A DNA stretch of 64,000 nucleotides, from NCBI RefSeq assembly GCF_047126315.1, contig NZ_CP138953.1, forward strand, positions 2,480,001 through 2,544,000. The letters run 5' to 3'. This DNA is from Shimia sp022448905 (GTDB lineage Bacteria; Pseudomonadota; Alphaproteobacteria; Rhodobacterales; Rhodobacteraceae). Below the pieces are notes generated by a model, which did no database searches, had not been told where the DNA came from, and worked only from the letters and a program-made list of their open reading frames with translations. The position numbers were made by a program, and so were the translations under genes. Of the stretch, positions 52,725-61,169 are shown piece after piece (positions within the stretch are counted from its first letter, which is position 1; every line of letters begins with the position of its first letter).

Positions 52725-53210
52725 ATGGCTGATCAAATCAACTCGCTTGAAGAGCTGAACGCCGTTGCCGGTGAAGAAGCTGTTGTAGTCGAAGCGGCTC
52801 CTCGTGAGCCAGTACGCGACGAACTGGGCCGCGCCTATGCGACCGGTAAACGTAAAGACGCTGTTGCTCGCGTATGGATCAAGCCGGGTTCCGGCAAGGT
52901 CATCGTGAACGGCAAGGACCAGGACAAGTACTTTGCACGTCCAGTTCTGCAGCTGATCCTGCGCCAGCCTTTCCAGGTTGCCGGCGTTGAAGGTGAATTC
53001 GACGTATACGCCACCGTTAAAGGTGGTGGTCTGACCGGTCAGGCCGGTGCGGTGAAGCACGGTATTTCTAAAGCTCTGCAGCTTTACGAACCCTCCCTGC
53101 GTGGCGCCCTGAAAGCTGCTGGCTTCCTGACCCGCGACAGCCGCGTTGTGGAACGTAAGAAATACGGTAAGCGCAAAGCGCGTCGTTCGTTCCAGTTCTC
53201 CAAGCGTTAA
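52725..53210 (+). CDS. rpsI: 30S ribosomal protein S9
   Basis: A 161-residue protein. The conserved S9 body starts at GRAYATGKRKDAVARVWIKPG (about residue 37) and ends in the tRNA-contacting basic tail RRSFQFSKR. The first 35 residues form an acidic extension (INSLEELNAVAGEEAVVVEAA), common in alphaproteobacteria. Second gene of the rplM operon. Confidence 0.98.
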   Translation: MADQINSLEELNAVAGEEAVVVEAAPREPVRDELGRAYATGKRKDAVARVWIKPGSGKVIVNGKDQDKYFARPVLQLILRQPFQVAGVEGEFDVYATVKGGGLTGQAGAVKHGISKALQLYEPSLRGALKAAGFLTRDSRVVERKKYGKRKARRSFQFSKR

Positions 53211-53234
53211 TCGCTGGATACCAGAATTTTCGGA

Positions 53235-53262
53235 AAGGCCGCTCTTTTGGAGCGGCCTTTTT
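53235..53262 (+). terminator. Rho-independent terminator of rplM-rpsI
   Basis: A perfect 10-bp stem (AAGGCCGCTC with GAGCGGCCTT, loop TTTTG) followed by a T run, 25 bases after rpsI. Confidence 0.92.
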
Positions 53263-53375
53263 GTTTGTGTGCGTTGCAGGCGAATTTCCGATTTTGACGA
53301 TTTTTCAGACTGCGCAGTGCGGCGGCTTTCCGATACAACAGCGGCAGCCAAACCGCTGATCTGAAGGGAAAGACT

Positions 53376-54539
53376 GTGAGCAACGCACTTTGGACTTACC
53401 CCTGGGATGTCGCTGATATTGGACAGGAGGTGGTGTCGTCTGAGTTGCGTGAACTGGGCTTTGATATGATCAGCTTGGCCACTGTGTATCACGCAGGGCG
53501 GTTTTTGCAGGTGCGCAGCCCCAAGCGGCGGGCGTATTTCCCTGAGGACGGCACATTGTATTTCCGTCCTGATGCCAGCATTTGGCAAGGGCAGGCGGTG
53601 CAGCCTTTGGTGTCGTCCTTGGCACAGGAGCAGGACGTGCTGCGCGAGATGATTGAGGCGCGGGATGCGGGTGGATTGGATGTGTCGTGCTGGACAGTGT
53701 GTCTGCATAACTCCGCGCTGGGTTTTGCCAATCCCGATCTGGTGACGCGCAATGCGTTTGGGGATGTAAATTCCTATAACCTCTGTCCGGCCAACCCGAA
53801 GGCTCAGGCCTATGTGAGCAATCTGGTGCGTGACATTTCCCAGAACTATCAGCCCAACCGGATCGAGTTGGAGAGTCCCTTTTTCCTTGGGTTTGCCCAT
53901 GATTATCATCATGAGAAAGACATGGTTGGGTTGCCGCCCGAAGGGGATTTCTTGATGGCGCTGTGCTTCTGTGAGCACTGTCAGGCGGCAGGGCAGGCTA
54001 CCGGTCTGGATATGCCAGCGTTGCAAGCGCGTGTGCGGGGGCTAATCGATCAGATGTGTACAGGGGATACACCCCAGCGAGTATGCCCTGATTTCCCAGA
54101 ACGTGGGCTGGATGCCTTTGATTTTGATGCGGAATTGCGGGCCTATCTGGATTTGCGCTTTGATCATGTGAATGCGGTTTTGGAACAGGCCAAAGACGCC
54201 TGTGCGGCGACGTCCGAGTTGATGTTGATCGACGGGCAAGCCGGATGGCTTGGCGGTAGTGATCATGACGCGGCGGCTGATCTTGGGCTAAAAGTGATGC
54301 TCTGCGCTTACGATATGGGGCCGGAAGCAGCGGAGGGGCTGATGTCTTATGCCTCCCGCTTGCCGAACGGCGCTGGCGGGCAGGTTGGGTTGCGGTTGGG
54401 CTATCCGGAATTCTCTGGGCGGGAGGACTTTGCGCAGCGGATTGAATTGTTGCGTAGGGGCGGCGCGACCGGCGTGAATCTTTACAACTACGGTTTGGTG
54501 CCCAAGGCTCGGTTGGATTGGGTGCGGGGGCTTTTGTGA
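53376..54539 (+). CDS. Predicted TIM-barrel protein of unknown function
   Basis: A 387-residue cytosolic protein without signal peptide. The N-terminal ALWTYPWDVADIG leads into alternating strands and helices of barrel type: GFDMISLATVYHAGRFLQV, DVSCWTVCLHNSALGFANPD, RIELESPFFLGFAHDYHHEK. A LCFCEHC segment near residue 195 is a CxxC motif seen in some glycosidase-like barrels. GVNLYNYGLVPKARLDWV closes the fold. Most like glycoside-hydrolase-like barrels found in carbohydrate clusters, but no catalytic residues can be assigned and none of the neighbours handles sugar. Confidence 0.6.
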   Translation: MSNALWTYPWDVADIGQEVVSSELRELGFDMISLATVYHAGRFLQVRSPKRRAYFPEDGTLYFRPDASIWQGQAVQPLVSSLAQEQDVLREMIEARDAGGLDVSCWTVCLHNSALGFANPDLVTRNAFGDVNSYNLCPANPKAQAYVSNLVRDISQNYQPNRIELESPFFLGFAHDYHHEKDMVGLPPEGDFLMALCFCEHCQAAGQATGLDMPALQARVRGLIDQMCTGDTPQRVCPDFPERGLDAFDFDAELRAYLDLRFDHVNAVLEQAKDACAATSELMLIDGQAGWLGGSDHDAAADLGLKVMLCAYDMGPEAAEGLMSYASRLPNGAGGQVGLRLGYPEFSGREDFAQRIELLRRGGATGVNLYNYGLVPKARLDWVRGLL

Positions 54540-54687
54540 CGGTCTCAAAGTCCGCGACGTTAGATCAAAGGCGAACAAGCCGGCGTGCCTTTCATCTTTA
54601 ACGAATTTTTTACAATTAACGATTGATTAACTTTGTTTCGCGACACTTTCGCGTGTTGGTCATTTGTTTTTGGTTTCGGAGGGTCGC

Positions 54688-55362
54688 ATGGCGCTGCCAT
54701 CTGCCCGGACGGTGCGATTATGGGCTGTTTTGGCGATTTTGCCGACAGCACTCTGGGCGGGATTGGCCCTGACACAGTCCAAGACTCAAACAGCTTTGGC
54801 TCACGGGCCGCTTATCGCAGCGCACGATGGTGTTGCTTGTGTGGCCTGTCACAGCAAAACGCCCGGAACTGTGCGCCAGCAGGTCCAGGCGCAGGTGCGC
54901 TATGTGTTGGGATTGCGGGAAACGCCGGTGGATTTTGGCTATGCCGCCGTGCAATCGGATCAATGTCTGGACTGTCATGCGCGGCCCAATGAGCGCCATC
55001 CGATCTATCGGTTCCGCGAGCCCCGTTTTGGCGAGGCTGTTCAACAGGTGGCGGCGCGCAGTTGTCTTGGGTGCCACACGGAGCACAGGCCGGAGATTGT
55101 GACGGCCCAGCCCACGCTGTGTCAGGCCTGTCACGGCGATCTGGAGGTCAAAAACGATCCTGTGGACACGCCGCATGTCACGCTTGTGGCCCAAGACAAC
55201 TGGGACAGCTGTCTGGGGTGTCATGATTTTCACGGCAACCACGCCTTTAAAGCGCCAAGCAAGCTTGCTGAGGCACTGCCAGCACAGGCGATTTGGGCCT
55301 ACTTTGAGGGCGGCGCAGATCCCTTTGGCAGTCCAAAACTTTTTGAGGGGAAAGCGCCATGA
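54688..55362 (+). CDS. Pentaheme cytochrome c, membrane-anchored
   Basis: A 224-residue protein. A hydrophobic N-terminal segment (about 8-30) serves as signal anchor. Five CxxCH motifs follow: CVACH, CLDCH, CLGCH, CQACH and CLGCH, with many further His residues available as sixth ligands. This resembles small periplasmic multihaem donors such as the NapC/NrfH or triheme-c7 groups but with five haems. CGGAGGG precedes the ATG. Overlaps the next gene by four bases, the start of a three-gene electron-transfer cluster. Confidence 0.88.
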   Translation: MALPSARTVRLWAVLAILPTALWAGLALTQSKTQTALAHGPLIAAHDGVACVACHSKTPGTVRQQVQAQVRYVLGLRETPVDFGYAAVQSDQCLDCHARPNERHPIYRFREPRFGEAVQQVAARSCLGCHTEHRPEIVTAQPTLCQACHGDLEVKNDPVDTPHVTLVAQDNWDSCLGCHDFHGNHAFKAPSKLAEALPAQAIWAYFEGGADPFGSPKLFEGKAP

Positions 55363-56255
55363 CCTTGCCGCGTATCTTTTTTGTCGGTGTGTTTGCCTGT
55401 CTCGGCATCTATCTGTTTGCCACCGCGCCCGCGCCTTTGCCGGATGGCGAGGCCGAGGTCGCGGGCTGTCGTCATCCGGTGACCGCGTTGTTTGACGGGG
55501 TGAATGCGATCAATGAAGCGGCGCGCACGATCTATACCAAACGCATTGTGGGCGGCGGCATTGCAGCGGGCCTGAAATTTGGGGAAGAGTGGCAAGAGCC
55601 GGGCGTGGAGCAAGGGCCGTTACCAGCGCTGTTCCTGCGGGCCACAGCGGCGCATATGGAGACCCTGCCGCCGCAGATGGGACTGTATCTGGGGTCTGAT
55701 GCACCGATCAACAAATCCAACCTGTTTGGCGAGGCACAAGCCGCTGCGTTTGAGGCGGTAAAAGCCACGCGCGCGCCGATCTATTCGCAGGATGCGCAAA
55801 GCGGGTTTGTGGCGATGTATCCGGACGTGGCCGGTGTGGCGCCTTGTGTGACCTGTCATAACGAACATCCCGACAGTCCGAAAAAGGATTGGAAACTCAA
55901 TGATGTGATGGGGGCGACCACCTGGACCTATCCCAATGCGGAGGTGACGGCGGATCAGTATCTGGGCGTGCTGGATGCGATGTATTTGTCGGTGAGCCAC
56001 ACCTACGAGAGTTATTTGGGTAAGGCGGCTGTCTTTGAGGTGCCGGTTGAGATTGGCGCGGACTGGCCCAGCGAAGGTGCGCGGATTTTGCCCGAAGCAG
56101 AGGTGTTTCTGGCGGAGGTGAAGACGCAGGCGTCGCCCGCTGTTCTGCAGGCCATGATGCAGGAGCGGCGGCATCCCGATAGCGACGCGCAGGATGCGCT
56201 GGCCGTGCAAGCGCTGCAAGCGATTGAGGGAGGACATGTGCCATGCGGTTTCTAA
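55359..56255 (+). CDS. DUF3365 haem-domain protein, exported
   Basis: A 298-residue protein with an N-terminal hydrophobic segment (about 4-22), then the DUF3365 (Tll0287-like) domain: LYLGSDAPINKSNLFG and the haem-binding CVTCHNEHPDSPKKDWKLNDVMGA near residue 165, a single CxxCH. Domains of this type sense or pass electrons through one haem c. Here the gene overlaps the pentaheme cytochrome upstream (ATGA) and the cytochrome b-like gene downstream by 13 bases. A redox-relay role in the periplasm is inferred. Confidence 0.8.
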   Translation: MTLPRIFFVGVFACLGIYLFATAPAPLPDGEAEVAGCRHPVTALFDGVNAINEAARTIYTKRIVGGGIAAGLKFGEEWQEPGVEQGPLPALFLRATAAHMETLPPQMGLYLGSDAPINKSNLFGEAQAAAFEAVKATRAPIYSQDAQSGFVAMYPDVAGVAPCVTCHNEHPDSPKKDWKLNDVMGATTWTYPNAEVTADQYLGVLDAMYLSVSHTYESYLGKAAVFEVPVEIGADWPSEGARILPEAEVFLAEVKTQASPAVLQAMMQERRHPDSDAQDALAVQALQAIEGGHVPCGF

Positions 56256-56734
56256 GGGCCACTTGGCAGCGTACGCCTTACGTGCCGCTGATCCTGTTTG
56301 CGGTCGTGTTTGCCGGGGTTTTGTTGTCGTCCGAGGCGAAGTCCGTTTTGGCGCACCCTCTGACTGGGTTTGCTCAGCAGGTGATCACCGGTACGCTGCT
56401 GCTGGCATTGTTTGGCTATCAATGGGTGTTGTTTTTCAAACGGGTCACAAAGGACAATCGGGATGCGCGTAAGGTGCTGGGGCGTCATCGCTGGGTGGGG
56501 GCGGCGGCGACTTTGTTGTTCGCCTTGCACGCGGTGCGCTTTGGCCATGTGTGGATGAGCACGTTAAGCGTGGTGGTGTTCTTAATCGCTCTCACAGGCG
56601 TGCTCAATCGCGAGGTGCTGCGGTATCGCAGCAATGCGATTTATCTGATCTGGTTGATCACGCACATTGGCTTGTCCGCCGCATTGGTGCCTTTGGTGGC
56701 CGTGCATATCTGGGTGGCGCGGGCCTACCAGTGA
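56243..56734 (+). CDS. Four-helix membrane protein, cytochrome b-like
   Basis: A 163-residue inner-membrane protein with four hydrophobic helices (about 12-30, 45-63, 80-110, 130-158). His residues lie in or next to helices in LLFALHAVRFGH, WLITHIGLSAAL and LVAVHIWVARAY, suitable for one or two haems b. This is the pattern of compact cytochrome b561 or ferric-reductase-like membrane subunits. Overlapping with the DUF3365 gene, it completes the module: quinol oxidation here, electrons to the periplasmic haems. The last step is unknown. Confidence 0.7.
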   Translation: MRFLRATWQRTPYVPLILFAVVFAGVLLSSEAKSVLAHPLTGFAQQVITGTLLLALFGYQWVLFFKRVTKDNRDARKVLGRHRWVGAAATLLFALHAVRFGHVWMSTLSVVVFLIALTGVLNREVLRYRSNAIYLIWLITHIGLSAALVPLVAVHIWVARAYQ

Positions 56735-56739
56735 GGCTC

Positions 56740-57144
56740 TCAGATATTGCCGTCACAATGCTGCTCACCTACCCAGCGGTATCTCGTTTTTCCGGATTTG
56801 GTTTCCAATTTTCTTAGGCATATTTGATCCAGTGTTCCAGCAGCCTTTGACATCCGACTAGTCTTAACCGTTGTCACCTCGCCATTTGGAAGGCGCACCG
56901 TCGCATAGATACGGAGGGCAGAACTCTCGGTGCTGTGAGAATAGAGGAAGAGAACCGGGCTCCAATGGTGGCCAGTGACGTTCCGCTTTTCTGGTTTGAA
57001 AAAAGCGACGAGTGCAATACTTGCGATTGCAAAAACCACTGCACAAGCCGCTAGCACACCAAATCTGTACCAAAGCAGAAACCACTGTTCGGCTCTGTGT
57101 TCACCCAGCCAAGGCTTTAATAGATCGAAAAGAAATTTAGGCAT
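56740..57144 (-). CDS. Hypothetical membrane protein
   Basis: A 134-residue protein with one transmembrane segment (about residues 24-47, WYRFGVLAACAVVFAIASIALVAFF broken as two parts) and an extracytoplasmic or cytosolic beta-rich domain with SPVLFLYSHSTESSALRIYATVRL. The ATG is preferred over a GTG four codons earlier. Follows tetR by 12 bases on the same strand, so it is probably the third gene of the ppk2-tetR operon. Convergent with the cytochrome b-like gene by five bases. No family recognised. Confidence 0.65.
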   Translation of the reverse strand: MPKFLFDLLKPWLGEHRAEQWFLLWYRFGVLAACAVVFAIASIALVAFFKPEKRNVTGHHWSPVLFLYSHSTESSALRIYATVRLPNGEVTTVKTSRMSKAAGTLDQICLRKLETKSGKTRYRWVGEQHCDGNI

Positions 57145-57156
57145 TTGCCTGGGCAC

Positions 57157-57774
57157 TTAACGATCGCCCTCAATCAAGCCCAGACCTCGTAAGTAAACGC
57201 CAATGCCGCTTTCGAGCAAATCTTCCGGGGCAAAGGGGCTTTGGGTGCCCGGGGAGTTCCGGGCATAAAGCTCGACCACGCCGTGGCTCATGGCCCAGAT
57301 ATGGGCGGAGAACATGCTGGCGGGAGGGCGTTTTTCCGGCGGTATGTGCTTGGAAAGCTCAGCGGCGGCGTGTTCCATAACGCCGCGTGCGCGGGTGGCG
57401 ACGGCAGCAAGCTCGGGCGTGCGGTTCACGGAAATGCCGCTTTCAAACATCGCGATGTAGTGGCCGGGGTATTTGCGGGCAAAGGCTAGGTAGGCGCGAC
57501 CGGTGGCCTCAAAGGAGGCGAGCGCGGAGGGTTGGCCTTTGTCAAAGGCAAACTGCATCAAATCGGCAAAGATTTCGTAGCCTTGGCGGGCGGCTTCGGC
57601 GATGAGGTCTTCGCGTCCTTCAAAGTGGCGATAGACCGCAGCCGGGGTCACGCCAGCGGTTTTGGCAGCTTCCGACAAGGTAAAGCCGGTGGGGCCCTTG
57701 GCCTCAATCAGGCTCAAGGCGGCCTCAACCAAGGCCTGGCGCAGATTGCCGTGATGGTAGCCGCGTTTAGGCAT
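57157..57774 (-). CDS. TetR-family transcriptional regulator
   Basis: A 205-residue regulator. N-terminal helix-turn-helix (about 12-58, FTLSEAAKTAGVTPAAVYRHFEGREDLIAEA) and a helical ligand domain with a C-terminal part resembling TetR_C (WAMSHGVVELYAR). The start MPKRGYHHGNLRQ is typical. Overlaps the ppk2 stop by eight bases, so it is translated from the same mRNA and could repress the operon. Ligand unknown. Confidence 0.9.
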   Translation of the reverse strand: MPKRGYHHGNLRQALVEAALSLIEAKGPTGFTLSEAAKTAGVTPAAVYRHFEGREDLIAEAARQGYEIFADLMQFAFDKGQPSALASFEATGRAYLAFARKYPGHYIAMFESGISVNRTPELAAVATRARGVMEHAAAELSKHIPPEKRPPASMFSAHIWAMSHGVVELYARNSPGTQSPFAPEDLLESGIGVYLRGLGLIEGDR

Positions 57775-58636
57775 TCCAGATGTCCGGTCCGCCGCAGATT
57801 TTGCTGTCGATGTCACCAATGGCGTCCACGTCTTTGCGGTCATAGGGCAGGGCGTGCAGCACGGTGCGGATGGCGTTTAAGCGCGCGCGGCGTTTGTCGT
57901 CAGAGCGGATGATGGTCCAGGGCGCGGCCTCAGAATGGGTCCGCTGCAACGTCTCGCTGATCGCGGCGGTGTAGGCATCCCAACGCTTGAGACCTTCGAC
58001 GTCGATCCAGCTTAGCTTCCATTGTTTCAGCGGATCGGTTTCGCGGCTCAGAAAGCGGCGCAGCTGTTCGGCGCGGCCGACGTTGAGCCAGAATTTAAAC
58101 AAGTAAATTCCGTCGTTTACGAGGGTTTCTTCGAGATTGGGCGCTTGGTGGAAGAAGCGCTCCCGCTCGGCCTGTTCGCAGAAGTCAAAGACCTTTTCGA
58201 CCACACCGCGATTGTACCAGCTGCGGTCATAGAGCACCAACTCACCCCCAGACGGCAGGTGGTCAAAGTAGCGCTGGAAGTACCATTGGCTGCGCTCAGC
58301 ATCGGTGGGTTTCGATAGGGCGACAATGCGGGCGCCACGCGGGTTCAGGTTCTCGCGGAAACGCTTGATGGTGCCGCCTTTGCCTGCGGCATCACGGCCT
58401 TCAAAGACACAGGCAATGCGGGCGCCGCTTTCTTTCGCCCAATGCTGCATTTTCACCAGTTCGATTTGCAACGCTTCGAGGTCGGCCTCGTAAGTTTTGC
58501 GTCCCAAACGGTCTTTGTGTGGGTAGCTATCAGAGAGTATGTCGTTCTTGCCCGCGTTTTGAATGGCCACGCGCACTTTGGCGGGGGCGTCGTTTTCAAA
58601 GTAGGCGCTGATCGCGCCGTCAAAGGGCAAGTCCAT
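57767..58636 (-). CDS. ppk2: Polyphosphate kinase 2 family protein
   Basis: A 289-residue P-loop kinase. Walker A FEGRDAAGKGGTIKRF (Gly-Arg-Asp-Ala-Ala-Gly-Lys-Gly-Gly), Walker B-like LVLYDRSWYNRGVVEKVF and a lid with RFLSRETDPLKQWKLS match PPK2. Such enzymes use polyphosphate to phosphorylate nucleoside mono- or diphosphates, or the reverse. GGAG ahead of the ATG decides the start. First gene of a ppk2-tetR-hypothetical run. Confidence 0.93.
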   Translation of the reverse strand: MDLPFDGAISAYFENDAPAKVRVAIQNAGKNDILSDSYPHKDRLGRKTYEADLEALQIELVKMQHWAKESGARIACVFEGRDAAGKGGTIKRFRENLNPRGARIVALSKPTDAERSQWYFQRYFDHLPSGGELVLYDRSWYNRGVVEKVFDFCEQAERERFFHQAPNLEETLVNDGIYLFKFWLNVGRAEQLRRFLSRETDPLKQWKLSWIDVEGLKRWDAYTAAISETLQRTHSEAAPWTIIRSDDKRRARLNAIRTVLHALPYDRKDVDAIGDIDSKICGGPDIWNA

Positions 58637-58707
58637 GAAAGCTCTCCGTTTTCCCCAATATGGGGCGTCCTGCACCGCAGTGCAATCGCGATGGCCGCGC
58701 GGCGGGG

Positions 58708-59652
58708 TCAGGCGCGCAGGTCGGTGATTTCATGGCCGATGCGGGACATGTCAAACGGTGTGGTTTGATAGATCTCGGAAATCCAGTTGCCATAAAGCAA
58801 ATGCGCATGGCTGCGCCAGCGGTTCTGCGGCGGGTTGGAGGGATCATCATCAGGGTAGTAGTTGGAGGGCACATTGATTGGTGTGCCTTCGGACACGTCT
58901 CGATCGTATTCCTGTTTCAACGTGTCACTGTCGTATTCGAAGTGGTTGAAAATAAACAGATCTCTGGTTTTGGGGGCCTCGATCAGACAGGGGCCAACGT
59001 CCTCCGAATGCAACAAGGTGCGCAACTCCGGGCGGGCGTCTACCTCGTCCTGGCGGATTTCGGTCCAGCGGCTTACCGGGATGACACAATCATCGGAGAA
59101 GCCGCGTAGGAACGGCGAGGAATGCGCCAGATTTTGGTGCCGGAAGCAACCAAAAGCCTTGTGATCCAAGATGTATTTTTGCACGCCGTGGAAGTAGTTG
59201 ATCATCGCCATGCCGCCCCAGCACACACCAAAAGTGGAGTGCACATGGGTGCGGGTCCAGTCAAAGACCTCGCAGAGTTCGTCCCAATAAGTGACTTCCT
59301 CAAACGGCAGATGCTCAATCGGCGCACCGGTGATGATGAGGCCGTCGAACTTTTCACCTGATGCCTTAACCTCTTGGAATGGCCGATAGAATTCGGCCAT
59401 ATGCTCCGCCGCCGTATTGCGGGTTTTGTGCTCGGACATACGGATGAGCGACAATTCCAGCTGCAACGGGGTCGCGCCGATCAGGCGGGCAAACTGGTTT
59501 TCCGTCTGAATTTTCTTCGGCATCAGGTTAAGAAGCCCGATACGCATCGGACGGATGTCCTGACGGGAGGCCTGATCCTCGGCCATGACCATAACGCCTT
59601 CGTGCTTGAGCACGTCAAAGGCGGGTAGGTCGGCGGGGATCTTGATGGGCAT
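58708..59652 (-). CDS. metAA: Homoserine O-acetyltransferase (MetA type)
   Basis: A 314-residue enzyme of the MetA fold starting methionine synthesis. Catalytic Cys144 in FGVCWGGMAM, His/Glu in FIFNHFEYDSDTL. The specificity loop reads TGAPIEHLPFEEV: a Glu sits at the position where succinyl-CoA enzymes have Gly, which in studied homologues selects acetyl-CoA. Hence acetylation of homoserine is predicted although many databases name such genes succinyltransferases. Lies 48 bases after a P-loop gene on the same strand; no SAM-type riboswitch could be recognised. Confidence 0.92.
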   Translation of the reverse strand: MPIKIPADLPAFDVLKHEGVMVMAEDQASRQDIRPMRIGLLNLMPKKIQTENQFARLIGATPLQLELSLIRMSEHKTRNTAAEHMAEFYRPFQEVKASGEKFDGLIITGAPIEHLPFEEVTYWDELCEVFDWTRTHVHSTFGVCWGGMAMINYFHGVQKYILDHKAFGCFRHQNLAHSSPFLRGFSDDCVIPVSRWTEIRQDEVDARPELRTLLHSEDVGPCLIEAPKTRDLFIFNHFEYDSDTLKQEYDRDVSEGTPINVPSNYYPDDDPSNPPQNRWRSHAHLLYGNWISEIYQTTPFDMSRIGHEITDLRA

Positions 59653-59700
59653 GTCAGTCTCTTAGTCTGTCAGTGGGGTAAATAGGCGTGAGGGCCATAG

Positions 59701-60570
59701 TTAGGCGGGGATCGCCGGATGCTCAAGGGCTGTGGCGATCACGTCGACGAAATCAGCCGCTGTTGCCACTTGGGAAACAGCTTCCGCGGTCACGGTGACG
59801 CCCCAACGAGACATGGCCTCATAGCGGGGCTGGCGGTGGGCCAAAGCGCGGGCGTAGGTCCAGCGTACAAAGGCATCCGGGTCCACGGCACTCTGGTCCT
59901 GACCTGTTTCATCGAGATAGGCGTGCCAGCACTCCAGCAGGAATTCCGGCTGATAATACATCGGTTTAGGCGCCTTATCAAAACGACGCACCAGCTCTTC
60001 GGTGTGGGCGTCAGAGCCTTTGATCCAGACCATCAATGTGTTTTGCGACAGGGATGTCAGGATCGGATCTTTGGGATCATCTGCGTCAACAACCTCGCAA
60101 ATCGAGCCGCCGGTGTCGCAGACAAAATGGTCATAGCCATAAAGATCATGGGCGCGGGAAATGAAGGGCTCTGTGTCCATTAGGGCGGCCATTTCGGCGG
60201 TCCGGTGCTGGCGTTGGCGCAGCATATACTCGGCAAACAGCAAGCCGCCTTTTTCGGGGTTGCCGGGCTTGCCGAGGTAGGTGGAAAGGGGGGCGAGGTT
60301 GTTGAAGGTGATGTTGGAGCCGATGTAGATGCTGTCGGTCATCAGGAGTTCGCGCAGGAACGGGACCTTCATCGCCTCGCGTTTGGCGTTGTCCGCGATG
60401 TGTTCGCCCATGTAGCGGGTGCCGATGCGGTAGTCGATAGAGTAGTGGAACCAATCACCGTTGTCGCGCAACGTGTTGGAAATATTGGTTTTTCCCAAGC
60501 CAGACATGCCAAAGAGCAGCACTTTTTTCTGCGCCGCGTCGCGCCAGTCTTGCGCAGATGTGTAGATCAT
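59701..60570 (-). CDS. P-loop NTPase-like protein of unknown function
   Basis: A 289-residue cytosolic protein with a Walker A motif LLFGMSGLGKTNISNT at residues 18-33, so it is an ATP/GTP-binding protein of the kinase-like P-loop group. HFVCDTGGSICEVVD around residue 155 may contribute Walker B. The remainder is rich in aromatic and acidic residues and unlike any family I know. AAGGG eight bases upstream of the ATG sets the start; the longer frame extends into the promoter. Its position directly before metA hints at co-expression. Confidence 0.75.
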   Translation of the reverse strand: MIYTSAQDWRDAAQKKVLLFGMSGLGKTNISNTLRDNGDWFHYSIDYRIGTRYMGEHIADNAKREAMKVPFLRELLMTDSIYIGSNITFNNLAPLSTYLGKPGNPEKGGLLFAEYMLRQRQHRTAEMAALMDTEPFISRAHDLYGYDHFVCDTGGSICEVVDADDPKDPILTSLSQNTLMVWIKGSDAHTEELVRRFDKAPKPMYYQPEFLLECWHAYLDETGQDQSAVDPDAFVRWTYARALAHRQPRYEAMSRWGVTVTAEAVSQVATAADFVDVIATALEHPAIPA

Positions 60571-60715
60571 GGCCGATGCCCTTTTGCCGGTGTTGCCAGT
60601 TTGGTAGCGGGCCGCAGCAGGAGGGTCAAATGCTATTGGGAAGGAGCGTGTTAACCTGCAAAATTCGTGTCGGTAATACGTCGGTATCCCGACAGTTTTC
60701 CAACGGTGCAAAAAT

Positions 60716-60729
60716 TGACGTGCACGTCA
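60716..60729. promoter_or_regulatory. 14-bp perfect palindrome upstream of the P-loop gene
   Basis: TGACGTGCACGTCA, a perfect palindrome, stands 146 bases ahead of the P-loop gene start and about 50 bases past the stop of the secreted protein. Between it and the gene GTCGGTA occurs twice, 11 bases apart. Could be an operator for the P-loop-metA unit. Confidence 0.35.
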
Positions 60730-60776
60730 TGGTAAATGGGGCGGGCGGTGCAACAGCACCACCCGCCAGAGCAGAC

Positions 60777-61049
60777 TTAGCCCTTGCAGCCGGTGGCGGA
60801 GAGCTTGATGCCGGCAAAGCCGTGGCCGTCAAGCCAGCCTTTTTTGTCCCAGTCGCGGATAATGTCGCGGGTTTGGTCCGGCGTGAAGCCATGTCTGGGA
60901 AGGGTTTCTCCAGCCTCAATGGCGGTCATCTGACAGCCGTTGTCGCGGATCAATTTCAGCAGTTTGTCGGAGGCGTCATTGGCGGCAATTGCAGGCCGGG
61001 CGGTCAGGGATAGGGTGGCAGCGGCCAAAATACGCGCAGGAAAGTTCAT
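60777..61049 (-). CDS. Small secreted protein
   Basis: A 90-residue protein with a signal peptide (residues 1-22, ending AIAAN). The mature portion is helical, with DASDKLLKLIRDNGCQMT and GFTPDQTRDIIRDWDKKGWL, and two cysteines about 45 apart, the second three residues from the end (TGCKG). No family recognised. Monocistronic by spacing, in a gap otherwise without genes. Confidence 0.65.
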   Translation of the reverse strand: MNFPARILAAATLSLTARPAIAANDASDKLLKLIRDNGCQMTAIEAGETLPRHGFTPDQTRDIIRDWDKKGWLDGHGFAGIKLSATGCKG

Positions 61050-61169
61050 CCGTGGCTTCCTCAATAAGTTGAACAATTGAGGCGGAGTTTCGGTGCGAAT
61101 TGACCGTTTGGTCAAGCGCGGCTTAGGGGGAGAAAAATGCCGGGCGCGTCATATCTGAGGCTGATGGGG

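Noticed and set aside
59653..59700. SAM-type riboswitch ahead of metA
   Set aside because: The 48-base gap is too short and shows no SAM-II or SAM-V core sequence.
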